From assembly GCA_003427395.1 (NCBI GenBank), contig BFEA01000107.1, positions 1,284,380 through 1,316,034 on the forward strand: DNA of 31,655 nt, written 5' to 3'. A model generated the notes under the pieces. It did no database searches and had not been told where the DNA came from. It worked only from the letters and a program-made list of their open reading frames with translations. Below are positions 1-8,480 of the stretch, piece by piece. The first letter of the stretch is position 1. Each line of letters opens with the position of its first letter. The DNA comes from Chara braunii. Its lineage: Eukaryota > Streptophyta > Charophyceae > Charales > Characeae. The position numbers were made by a program, and so were the translations under genes.

Positions 1-91
<91 letters not shown>

Positions 92-173
92 GAGAGAACA
101 GGTAGGTCTCAAGATCGAATGAATATACCGCTAGAACATGGAAATATACACTATACACTTCCACACGTGTGTC

Positions 174-210
<37 letters not shown>

Positions 211-228
211 CACACACACACGCACACA

Positions 229-306
<78 letters not shown>
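1..306. repeat. Compound microsatellite
   Basis: Blocks in order are (ATAG)n at 1-52, (AG)n at about 51-86, unique sequence at 87-172, (GT)n at 173-191, (GA)n at 191-210, (CA)n at 210-245 and (GA)n at 246-305. Open frames here encode only Arg-Glu or Ser-Leu dipeptide runs and are not genes. Similar GT/CA blocks joined to long GA runs recur at 27528-27707 and 29564-29700, so this motif combination is common in this genome. Confidence 0.97.
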
Positions 307-308
<2 letters not shown>

Positions 309-876
309 TGGAACAAGGGGAGGAACACTGACCTTAGCCAGCGTACTTCGCGGACGTCCAAGGCGGCGGCGGGTCGCAGTAGCTGAAGAATGCACTACAC
401 GGTGGATTGCAGCAGCAGACATGACATGGTGTACAGCCTTTGTTTTTTGCGCGGCGATTTGGAAAAGTATGGGGTTGGAATTCAAATTCTTAGCGCCTCC
501 CCCCTGGAGGGCATCTCAGGAAGATGCATCCCCCACAGAAGGGCAAATCGGACAGGCCGCAGGGGAAATAGGACCGCCGGTCGGGTAGGGGCATTCCAAA
601 AAGTTGTGCCCCTCACTGACAGGGGTCTGTTCGAAAGTTCAGAGGCCCAGGGGCAAATCAGGGTAAGTTGACCGTCGGAGAGGCAAATCGCAAATTAATG
701 CAAACTTCAGGGGCATTTCGAAAATTTTCCCTAGTTTTTATAACTTTTTAAAATTTGAAGTCTTTTTTTAAGTTTTTTGACTTTTAACTCAAGTTTGGTT
801 AGGAATTCCGACATGACTCTGAGGCAAAAGTGGTTTGCAAACTTTGCATAGCTATTCTGCATAACATACTTTTTTT
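307..876. other. No gene seen
   Basis: I see no protein family, RNA or repeat structure in this stretch. A 93-codon open frame at 390-671 has no recognisable motif and unremarkable composition. The part from about 715 to 890 is AT-rich and ends in a T tract at about 879-900. Confidence 0.6.
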
Positions 877-903
877 CAGATTTTTTTTTTTTTTTTTTTT
901 AAA

Positions 904-1045
904 AGGTCTGGACATTTCCGGACCTGCTTACGGGTCCGGACCGTCCAGAACCATGCATGTCCGGAGGTCCGGATGTGTCCGGAAGTACGGACGTCCGGAC
1001 CCGTCCGGACACGCGTCTGGTCCCCGGACATGAGCTGTCCAGGTC
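904..1045. repeat. TCCGGA palindrome cluster after a T tract
   Basis: Seven copies of the palindrome TCCGGA lie within about 110 bp, several as GTCCGGACC or GTCCGGAGG. They start directly after a T tract of about 20 nt plus AAAA. Local inverted pairs such as CCGGACC/GGGTCCGG could fold into short hairpins. A related GTCCGG-rich sequence is found at 20520-20850. No flanking target duplication was found, so whether this is the end of an element is open. Confidence 0.7.
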
Positions 1046-1214
1046 CGGCTCCAGTGTAGCCATGAATTTCACCTTTTCCTGGACATCTGCTGCGGGCTGT
1101 GGGGTCCTGGAAACAGTTTTGCGGCGAAGGTTTTCCATTCTGCAGTCCTGTGGGGTCCAACCCTAATAGACTAATAGGACATGCTCGGGGCAGTGTGACT
1201 TTGCCATTTCGGGA

Positions 1215-1230
1215 CAGTGCAGGCAACGAT
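1215..1230. repeat. Target-site duplication, left copy (U2 retropseudogene)
   Basis: CAGTGCAGGCAACGAT abuts the U2 5' end. The partner at 1340-1355 shares CAGTGCAGGC exactly and most of the next six bases. Confidence 0.8.
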
Positions 1231-1338
1231 ATACCTTTCTTGGTCTTTTGGCTAAGGTCAAGTGTCGTATCTGTTGTGATTGGTTTAATATCTGATCCAT
1301 GGTCCAGGGGGCCAACAAAAAAAAAAAAAAAAAAAAAA
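1231..1338 (+). pseudogene. U2 snRNA retropseudogene, 3'-truncated, with A-tail
   Basis: The segment begins exactly at the U2 5' end (ATACCTTTCTTGG). It then carries the U2 hallmarks: CTTTTGGCTAAGGTCAAGTG, the branch-point recognition region (GTATCTGTTGTGATTGG, diverged from the usual GTAGTATC pairing block) and TTTAATATCTGAT. It stops in stem-loop II at about 1316, well short of the Sm site and stems III-IV of a roughly 190-nt U2. An A run of about 22 nt follows (1317-1338). CAGTGCAGGC is repeated just before (1215-1224) and just after (1340-1349), which is a target-site duplication. No plant snRNA upstream element was seen. Several substitutions and the truncation make a working U2 unlikely. 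I infer LINE-machinery retroposition. Confidence 0.9.
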
Positions 1339-1437
1339 CCAGTGCAGGCGACAACACGGCCATGCTGATATATCTCAGGGACAGTGCAGAGAAAGATTTT
1401 TTTTTTTTTTTTGAAGGCCCAACCTGTGTAGCGCACC

Positions 1438-1546
1438 GAACGTGCTCGGAAGTTTTCTGAACGTCCGAACACGTTCGGCTGTTCACCCGACCAGAAGGCG
1501 AACACGTTCGCACAAATGCCTTTCCGCGGCGAACGCGTTCGCCCAG
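1438..1546. repeat. Left subterminal CGAACRYGTTCG palindromes
   Basis: The copies include CGAACACGTTCG (1466-1477), GCGAACACGTTCGC (1498-1511) and GCGAACGCGTTCGC (1530-1543), plus half-sites. They mirror the GTTCGCGTTCGG sequences at the right end of the same transposon. I infer transposase-binding repeats. Confidence 0.7.
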
Positions 1547-1764
1547 CGGGCGTTACCGGGGGGGGGAAGGGTCTGGGGGGCAGGTGGGGGCCCTGGGGGC
1601 GGGGTTGGGCATGCGGCCTGGCGGAAGGGGGCAGCCGGGGCCTGCTTTCAAATTCGAACCGGCCAGGACAACCAAATCCGGCACTCCAGACCGCGCAGGC
1701 GTCTCCATCGTCAACTTCGACGCAGCCTTGCAGGGAGCACGCCATCACCCTGGTAGGTGTCCAG

Positions 1765-2850
1765 CCCCCTCCTATTCCTCCTTCTCCTCATGTTCTTCTT
1801 CTTCATCCTCCTCTGACAAGTTGTCCGCCATATCCTCCCCCTTCTACTCCCCCTCCACCTCGTTCTCCTCTTCTTCTTCCTCCTCCTCCATCTGGTGGTC
1901 GTCATCGCCCTTGTCCTCCTCCTCCTCCCTCTCGTTCTACGCGCGACTGCCACGTCAGCACGTGCTTTTTTTTTTCTTCGTTTCCTTCTTTTTCCTGCAC
2001 TCCATCTTGAAGTTCTTCTCCTTTTTCTCCTCCCTCACCTCCTCCTCCTCTTTGTCATCTGCTTTGTCCTCCTCGTCTTCCTCCTCCTCTTCATCCTCGT
2101 CTTCCTCCTCCTTGTCCTCCTCCCCCTTCTCTTACCAACGAACGGCTGCCATGTCAGCACGCGCCGTCCTCCCTCTCCTCCTCGACCTTTTCTTCTACTT
2201 CCTCCTTCTCTGCCATATCGAAGTCCTTCTCCGCGCCCTCCTCCCTTTCCTCGTCTTCTTCTTCCTCGGAGTCCCCCTCCACCGCGTCCTCCTCCTCCAC
2301 CTCCTCCTCCTCCTAAGACGAACACGCGGCTGCCACGTCAGCACACGCAACTTTTTTTTTTGTTTTTTTTTGTTACAAAAGCCGCGTGTGCTGATGTGGC
2401 AGCCGCACGTTCGTCTTAGGAGGAGGACGAGGAGGAGGAGGAGGACGAGGTGGAGGGGGACAACGTGGAGGCCCTGGAGCGGAGGAGGAAGACAACGAGG
2501 AGACTCAGGAGAGGGAGGAAGGCAAGGAGGAATCGAGGACTTCGATATCCGAGAGGAGGAAGACAAAGATTCTTCTTCTTCTTCCTCCTCCTCCCCCTCC
2601 TCCATCTCCTCCTCGTCTTCTTCCTCCTCCTCCACCTAGTCGGCCCTCAACACCTCCTCCTCGTCTTCTTCCTCCTCGGCCGCCATATCGAAGTCCTCCT
2701 CGCCTTCCTCCCCCTCCTCGTCTTCTTCTTCCTCCACCTCCGCCTCGTCGACCACCTCCTCGTCCTCCTCCCCTTCCTCTTCTTCCTCTTCTTCCTCTTT
2801 TTCCTCTTCTTCCTCCTCTCTCCTCCTCTTCCTCCTCCTCCTCCTATATA
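1765..2850. repeat. Polypyrimidine low-complexity tract
   Basis: This is a long CCTCCT/TTCTTC-rich stretch, with one purine-rich inverted segment at about 2418-2560. The long open frames here (Ser/Pro/Leu-rich on +, Glu/Arg-rich on -) are composition artefacts. Such mirror-symmetric polypyrimidine DNA can form triplex structures; that is inference. Confidence 0.85.
2305..2427. repeat. 44-bp-arm inverted repeat (hairpin)
   Basis: Arms at 2305-2348 and 2384-2427 pair with only about three mismatches around a 35-nt T-rich loop. The arm core, GCGGCTGCCACGTCAGCAC, also occurs as direct copies at about 1941-1965 and 2141-2165. The interior of the transposon therefore contains four copies of one roughly 30-bp unit, the last inverted. 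Confidence 0.85.
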
Positions 2851-2886
2851 AAAATATATATATTATATATATATATTTAAAAAAAT

Positions 2887-2933
2887 GTTCGCGTTCGGTT
2901 ATTTGCATTCGCGTTGGTTGACCGAACGCGAAC
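2887..2933. repeat. 13-bp perfect inverted repeat at transposon right end
   Basis: GTTCGCGTTCGGT (2887-2899) is the exact reverse complement of ACCGAACGCGAAC (2921-2933), with a 21-nt loop. It lies inside the right terminal region of the transposon at 1424-2947. Confidence 0.85.
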
Positions 2934-2957
2934 GGTATGCTACGCAGGGCCCAACCA

Positions 2958-3039
2958 ATTCAATTACCTGTCAAATCTTTTTTTTTTTTTTTTTTTTTTT
3001 AAATCCCAACTTGAATGGATTCAGTTACCTGTCAAATCT
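2958..3039 (-). mobile_element. Tiny poly(A) retro-insertion between 21-bp direct repeats
   Basis: A 21-bp sequence at 2958-2978 (contains TTACCTGTCAAATCT) is repeated at 3019-3039 with one mismatch. Between the copies lie a T run to 3000 and 18 nt of body (3001-3018). Read on the minus strand this is a very short body, an A-tail and long target duplications, the signature of target-primed retroposition. The source of the 18-nt body is not recognised. A non-retroposition slippage origin is possible. Confidence 0.6.
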
Positions 3040-3055
3040 GGACGGCGTTTCAGAC

Positions 3056-3436
3056 CTTTTTATTATCATTATAGTATTACGGGGAACCCTGTGGCAGCCA
3101 CAGCCCTGGTGTTCAAGGAGGGAACAATGTCATGCGAGAGGGAACATTCGTGAGGTGCACGCACCAGCAGGTGCGATACCGGCGAGGGGTCAGCTGCACC
3201 CAACAGCACATGGGCGATACCGGCCAGGGGTCAGCCAGTAGCATCAGGACCGAGTTTCTTCAATGGGCCAGTCACTGTGCCTCCCATCCCGTCCCCTCCC
3301 CCTAAGAATAGCAACAGTCTCCGCTCAATGCCGCTCGGGGGGACCAGCGGCCTATCTCTAGGTGGTAGGTGCCAAGCTTGCCCAGGAAGGTACATGAGGC
3401 CAATGGGGATTGAACCCAAGACCTCCTACGGCCGCC
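3056..3436 (-). repeat. Possible tRNA-derived SINE fragment
   Basis: On the minus strand an RNA polymerase III B-box-like GGTTCAATCCC lies at 3406-3416, within a TΨC-arm-like context. The sequence runs on to an AT-rich end (AATGATAATAAAAA, near 3056-3072), which could be a SINE tail. No A box is visible because the upstream side is fused to the nad3 fragment at about 3437. A 41-bp-spaced direct repeat (GCGATACCGGC plus AGGGGTCAGC, at 3173 and 3214) lies inside. The call is tentative, and no full tRNA fold was found. Confidence 0.3.
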
Positions 3437-3577
3437 CTCAAAACCACATTCGTAAGCTGACAGTTTTTCCGGATAAGTTAGGCTGGATGAAGAAGCAAAT
3501 AAGAAAGAAAGGCCAATTAAGATCAAAGAAAGTAGTAAACTAATGACCAAATACACACAAATAGGTGCAAACTCCAT
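3437..3577 (-). pseudogene. Mitochondrial nad3 5' fragment (NUMT)
   Basis: Read from 3577 leftward, the 47-codon frame matches the N-terminus of NADH dehydrogenase subunit 3 of complex I: EFAPICVYLVISLLLSLI (first transmembrane helix), then FLFAS and TYPEKLSAYECGF. The TYPEKLSAYECG motif is diagnostic of Nad3, an inner-membrane proton-pumping subunit of about 118 residues. Homology stops right after AYECGFE and the sequence switches to unrelated DNA, so about 70 residues with the other two helices are missing. The frame is otherwise undamaged, which suggests a fairly recent transfer. It abuts an rpl2 fragment on the opposite strand within about 15 bp. Confidence 0.9.
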
Positions 3578-3591
3578 AAACCAATCACACA

Positions 3592-3771
3592 GCAGGGCAA
3601 AGTAGATGGTTAGGAAGACGACCCGTTGTTCGTGGTGTTGCTATGAATCCTGTAGACCATCCTCATGGAGGAGGAGAAGGACGTACAAAAGGAGGCCGAA
3701 GGTCCGTTTCCTCTTGGGGAAAACCAACCAAAGGTGGATTTAAAACAGTAGTAAGAAAACAAAAGAATTAA
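3592..3771 (+). pseudogene. Mitochondrial rpl2 3' fragment (NUMT)
   Basis: The 59-codon frame ending at TAA 3769-3771 matches the C-terminus of ribosomal protein L2: [20 protein letters not shown], then [15 protein letters not shown] and [16 protein letters not shown]. This is the peptidyl-transferase-proximal part of L2. The N-terminal two-thirds are absent; an in-frame TAA lies at 3577-3579 and homology begins near 3592. No frameshift is present in the retained part. rps19 follows directly, as in the ancestral mitochondrial ribosomal-protein cluster, so this is a piece of organelle DNA and not a nuclear-transferred gene. It is probably not expressed. Confidence 0.94.
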
Positions 3772-3774
3772 GTT

Positions 3775-3813
3775 ATGTCACGATCTATATGGAAAGGTCC
3801 GTTTGTAAATGCC
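3775..3813 (+). pseudogene. Mitochondrial rps19 5' fragment (NUMT)
   Basis: Three bases after the rpl2 stop, an ATG opens MSRSIWKGPFVNA, the conserved N-terminus of ribosomal protein S19 (small-subunit head). Homology is lost after about 13 codons and downstream sequence shows no S19 core. Only the first 39 bp of a roughly 280-bp gene are present. The rpl2-rps19 order fixes the origin as a bacterial-type S10 operon remnant in mitochondrial DNA. Confidence 0.85.
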
Positions 3814-5640
3814 ACTTGTGTGCTGCTGGATGGGAACGGTATTGTAGAAGGGTGGGATTTTTTTTCTTTCTTCCGGACCATTTTTCAATTTGTAGGTCTC
3901 CCTTCACTACTCTGGACTCTAGAAAAAGTCTGAAAAACATGGAGAGATGTCAGATGCTTGTAACTCTCGATGCATTGCCTGCATAGCTACACTTGCTAAA
4001 CAACCGCGGACTCTTAAATTTCAAAACTACTACCGGACACAACCACAGAGACACCTAAATGTCACCTTTCACCTTTGTCCATGTGGACTTGAGGTGGACT
4101 CTCGAAAAAGAAGGCCGCGCCAGGGGTACGATGAAGCACTATAGAAAAACAGCGAGTTGCAGGTTGTGCACTCTCGACCGTCTGAGGGTTCCTTTCACGA
4201 GTGCCTCTTGACAACTCGCGAAGGGGATTTTCGTGAGTGCCCTTCGAGAGAGTGAGGAAGGAGACCCTATGTGTGCCATCCTTGTGCAGGGGTGCCTGTG
4301 GTTCTTTTTCTTCGGCCTCGTTTCTGGGCTTCAGATATCATCATGGGACTGCCCAGCCCCAGGTACTTCAAAAATTTGTTCAACCGGTTCCATTTGAAAT
4401 AAAGCTCACGTGTAGTTGTGTGCCCGTTGTCGAGCGCATCATCTCCAACCTTTTTCGCAAAGGCGAGAGTCGTTCCGGCCATGTCACGCAGGAGTAAACA
4501 AAATAAAAACAGAGACAACTTGGGAACGACGCAAAGTATCCCACGAGCCGCTGAGACGGTCGTGGTCGCGTCGTCCCTTCGCCGCTCTAACCGGGTGCGC
4601 CAACTGTACATCCCGCAGTCCCCTACGGCAGGATAGGTTTCCGCGGGGCACACCTTATCTTCCCTAAGGGGATGTCACCACCCTTAGGGGCGTATCCCTA
4701 CCGAGCTACCGACCCACGTGCGAAAGCTTTTAGATGCAATCGCAGAGGTAGATCAACTTAGGGCGTTTGCTCGTTCGTTGTAATATACATACGCTCCGTT
4801 AACGCCAAGAAGACCCGAGCGTCGTTCGTTCCTTAGGGCGTTGATCTCCTAAGTACGAAGCTTACGCCGATCGACTACGACGGTCTCAACCAAGCATGAA
4901 CCCCTCAAATTAATCCTAGTCCCTTAGACAGACAGTCAAAAGAAGGTTAAAACAACCACAAATAATTACATAAAAAAGAATTGACTGTAGCCGATAAAAA
5001 AATATATTTAATCTGAAATAATACTAAAAGAATTTGAATCATCATATGGTACAAAAAATTGAAATAAAATCGGATGTCCTCGGGTCGACTCGATAGGCAA
5101 AAAAAAATCATACAACAGCCAACGAGGAGTTGGTTTCGACAATAATTTTGATGCAGCCCATATGGTAGTCAGACTGCCTTAGTTTTGACTTGGGGATACA
5201 CGCTGCCAAAATGATCCATTCAACCTACCCCCGACTTAAGGTTAGATACACTCACATCCATCTCCATAAGTTCTCAATCTTCTTGGATAACAACTGTTTT
5301 GCGAATGATTCTTGATCAGGTGCATTGTTTGAAGTGTTGTATGCCTTTCCATTTAGTAAGTGGTCTGGGGTACTCCTCCTCGTCCGAGCACAAGACTCAG
5401 ATCTCAGAAGTCGGGTCGTCTCCACCGAATCGACAGAATACCCTCGGTAAAACGGTCCACTCTGGGTCGATAACAGGGTCGGCTCTTGAAGCAACGAACC
5501 CCTGCCCCAGATGCTTCCTAGAGATAGAGGATGTATCCACTGCAAGTAGCTTTCAGTTATTCATATTTCTCTTGAGTTCAGGGTAACTTGGACGAAAATA
5601 AATCAGAGGAGATAAGGAATGAGAATCATTTAGACAGGTA
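3814..5640. other. No gene recognised
   Basis: No protein or RNA family was recognised on either strand. About 4140-4270 holds short GAGTGCC and CTCTCGA repeats. At 4661-4700 two CCCTTAGGGG/CCCTAAGGGG palindromes lie close together. About 4925-5120 is AT-rich. Open frames of up to 128 codons (4267-4653 minus, 5252-5545 minus) have no motif and no homologous neighbours. Confidence 0.5.
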
Positions 5641-7551
5641 GAGGTAGATAAGGTCATTCGGGATAAAATGGGTAATCCTCGGGAAAAAGCTATAACTCAT
5701 TTTGACCTTATCCACTTTATTTCAATCGAATTCATATTACGACATGCACTGATAAACCTTCTTCAGAACAACAAGTCCTTTTAATAAGCAGGAAGGCGAA
5801 AGGTAGAAAAAATGATGATTTTTTTTTTCCATCTCAAATAGGCATAATCAATCTTTTTTCAAACATCTTTCTACCTACCTACACAGAACATAAAGAAAAC
5901 AAGTTCAAAAGAAACCAATACAATCCCATACTCGGTCAGACATTTTCGTTCACATGCATAACTCGAACAACTTTCCTCTACCTTTTCTTTTTAACATTTG
6001 AAAACAAACAGGGTCAAGCAAAGTGTGGGTTCACCCAGGTGTGAAGGGAAGTCTGAGTCAATCAACTGACCTTGAGTGAAGTTTGGTCTGACTCACTCAA
6101 GAAAGTCGAATAATATATCAATCAAAAGAAAATAACCGTTGACGGTCCGCCGTAGAAAAATATGCGGCTCACAACTCCACAAGTTATGGCCTTTCTCCTG
6201 AACGACGATCCGTCTCCTTCTCTAAGTGTCCGATCGTGCCAATGTTGGGTTCCCTGAGATGTCTGAATGATATAACCCTCAAAGAGGGTGCTCCCATTAT
6301 CCAGTCTCATGTCATCCCAACATCCCGGACAGTCTCAACGCAGTCCCCACTGCACCACGTTCTCTTGGACACTCCGCAACCAACCACAAGTTCGCGCCGC
6401 CGCCAATCGCTATGTCCACTCACAATAGCCACACCAACTTGCCGGTCCCGATCTCAATATCAATCCCACCTGGTCCCAAAATAATCCCCGATAGTCCCAA
6501 TGCAGTCCCACACCATCGCCGCAATACCGGATGGTCTCAAACACCAATACCTCTCGCACCGCACGCCCCCAAAAAATAAAGGTGGCCCTGGCTGGAAACT
6601 GCATGTGCCGCACGCCCAATAATCACTGCCTTGTGCACTCACTCTGCACTTTCTTCACGCCGCCGGCCCACACACCACTACCACACAATCCCAAATGTGC
6701 ACTAGTGTTCATACTACCGTCGGATCATGAGAGAATAATCCACCATCATCGCGCACATAAAAAATTAAAAGTGGGACTGCCGCTCACCGCGCCGTCAAAA
6801 GCGGTACCATGTCGCCTTGCCAAAAACATTGGCAACACTTCCCCACCGAAGTGCCGTTGTCCCAGCCTGACGGCCGCAGCACCTGCCCATACACACAACG
6901 CACGCACATAGGTGGGGCAAAAACTCCCTGCCTCTAGCTATGGCTGCCTCCACCACTTCTCAATTCCCTGCAGACCTCCACTATTCCTCCAGTAGCATCC
7001 CTTTCGCGGCACTAATCCCAGATGCAGTCTAGCGGCCACAACACCAAGTGTCGAGGAGTGGCTATGAGCTCCAGCCTCCCAGCTATGGCCGCCGCCTGTC
7101 TCTCCCCCAAGTGCTCCTGTAGACCTCCAACATTTCACAAACACTCCCTCACTGAACCAGCAATCAGTCAGCCAACATCTCCTTCAAGTAGAATGCCCCA
7201 GCAGCATTGCCACAAGTGTAAGGCTCAGGCTGTTGGGTGGGGAGCTGACTTTTATAGCCAGCCGAAGGCATGTGGGCAGCTGTTTTGCCCACAGCCAAGA
7301 AAATTCGTGGGTGCTCCTGGCCCTCGATCTAAATCAACGGCCAGGAGCTAGGAGTCTTGGTTTTGACCTAGGGAAACGAAGATCATTAACCCCGAGAAGC
7401 ATTTGGCCATTTTCTCAGGCCAGATGCTCCTAGAAATGGCTGTACTTGGCCACTTTACTGTTGGCTGCTCAAAACGAACAGGCACAGTCCCATCAGCTCC
7501 TAGAACCTTCTGGGTTGCACCTGTTCCACGGTCGCGACCATATTCAGGGCC
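5641..7551. other. No gene recognised
   Basis: AT-rich sequence to about 6120 includes a 13-bp inverted pair (GATAAGGTCA at about 5648 and its complement at about 5705). From about 6300 to 6560 there is a C-rich stretch with repeated TCCCAAT, TCCCAC and CAGTCCC words. A CT/CA-rich stretch follows to 7300. The open frames here are short and motif-free. Confidence 0.5.
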
Positions 7552-7800
7552 GTTTCCACAACTCCGAGTTAATTCGCACTTTCCCCAAGATAAGTCGCCT
7601 CTTTCTTCATTTCCAGGACTGCGAGTTGGTTCGCACTCTGTCCGAGGAGTTGTTATTTTTCCTCCCAACTCACTCTGTTAGAGGAGTATTGTTTTTCCTC
7701 CCCCTGACCCAATTGTTGTGACTTCGTGTGCATTTCAAAAACCCATCTGGTACATCATTTTGGTCCTTCATTTCCACGACTCTGAGTTAGTTCGCACTTT
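7552..7800 (+). promoter_or_regulatory. Three 31-bp direct repeats upstream of the 7872 start
   Basis: Copies at 7552-7582, 7609-7639 and 7770-7800 share the pattern RTTTCCAcRACTsyGAGTT-RRTTCGCACTyt. They lie 70-320 bp upstream of the first ATG of the ParB/methyltransferase region. Their position fits regulatory or terminal sequence of that element. That role is inference. Confidence 0.5.
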
Positions 7801-7871
7801 GCTGTTGTACTCTTAGGCAAACCTCGTAGCTTTCCTCCCGGTCTCCGATTAAGTCTAGGGTTGGGTGTAAA

Positions 7872-8480
7872 ATGGCGTCTGCGAAGAATACATCGACAAG
7901 CGTTGGGGCGCCGGCCTTCGAGGAGGGACGAAGTCTTCCGCAATCTCCTCCTCAATATTTTCATTCAAAGGATGCACAATGGTTTTTGGACTTCGTTGTT
8001 GACGGGAAACCTGCTGGCCCAGCTGTTTTCATGAGGCCCGCGGCCTTTCCGGACGCTAAGGGAGTAGCCGACGTTCATCCTGTCGGTACCATCCTTTCGT
8101 CCCAGAAACGGTCTGGAGGCTTGCTCAAGTTGTAGACCAACATTTTCTACGGCATATGCAGACTACCTTACAAAGGTGTCAAGGGTGTGATGGTTTCGAT
8201 CAAGAATTTGGCGGGGTACGACTCGAACATGCTTCGTTGCCATCACTTCAAAGGGCTTTACGATAGCAAAAGCAGGCCTCTTCCACCTCCAGTGGAATAT
8301 GTCGATCTTGCACTGAAGGTGCCAAAAGAGTATCCGATTCTTCCGCGAGATTATGTTTTTCGGTTTCTACCAGGCCCTGAGGGGTCGTCCGGCTTAGCTC
8401 AAGAAACCCTTCGACGAAAGTGGGGCACGGGAGTATCATTCACGACACTAAGGGTTATGGCGTGGGGCACGCGGGCATGA
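7872..8480 (+). pseudogene. Unrecognised N-terminal domain of the ParB/methyltransferase region
   Basis: The frame starts MASAKNTSTS at an ATG with a good context (AAAATGGCG). It runs about 200 codons with one in-frame TAG at 8133-8135 that could be CAG decayed by C-to-T. After the stop the same frame continues (FYGICRLPYKGVKG, SIKNLAGYDSNMLRCHHFKG, LPRDYVFRFLPGPEG) to 8480, where a frame change to the frame of 8420-8659 is needed. I do not recognise the fold. Its sequence is protein-like, with many aromatic and glycine residues and no low complexity. Function is unknown. Confidence 0.5.

Larger units (their letters stand above)
1424..2947. mobile_element. Non-autonomous DNA transposon (hAT-like by 8-bp TSD)
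   Basis: The left end begins CTGTGTAGCGCACCG (1424) and the right end, read inward on the minus strand from 2947, begins CTGCGTAGCATACCG. Over 26 bp the two ends match at 19 positions. The element is flanked by a perfect 8-bp direct repeat, GGCCCAAC, at 1416-1423 and 2948-2955. Both ends carry subterminal GAACRYGTTC-type palindromes (about 1440-1545 on the left, 2887-2933 on the right), a typical arrangement for transposase binding. The 1.5-kb interior encodes no transposase and is mostly polypyrimidine. The 8-bp duplication favours hAT-like mobilisation. A 9-bp reading (GGCCCAACC, MULE-like) is nearly as good because the next base is also shared. Confidence 0.85.

Noticed and set aside
119-386. 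Open frames in the first microsatellite
   Set aside because: They encode only Arg-Glu or Ser-Leu dipeptide repeats from GA/CA runs.
1584-2908. Long Ser/Leu/Pro or Glu/Arg open frames (up to 351 codons)
   Set aside because: They are produced by polypyrimidine composition inside a transposon; every frame on both strands is open there.
3406-3416. A tRNA gene on the minus strand
   Set aside because: Only a B-box-like word is present; no A box, acceptor stem or anticodon arm could be folded.
4600-4920. Ribosomal or structural RNA gene
   Set aside because: The CCCTTAGGGG palindromes looked structured, but no 5S, 5.8S, SRP or tRNA landmarks were found.
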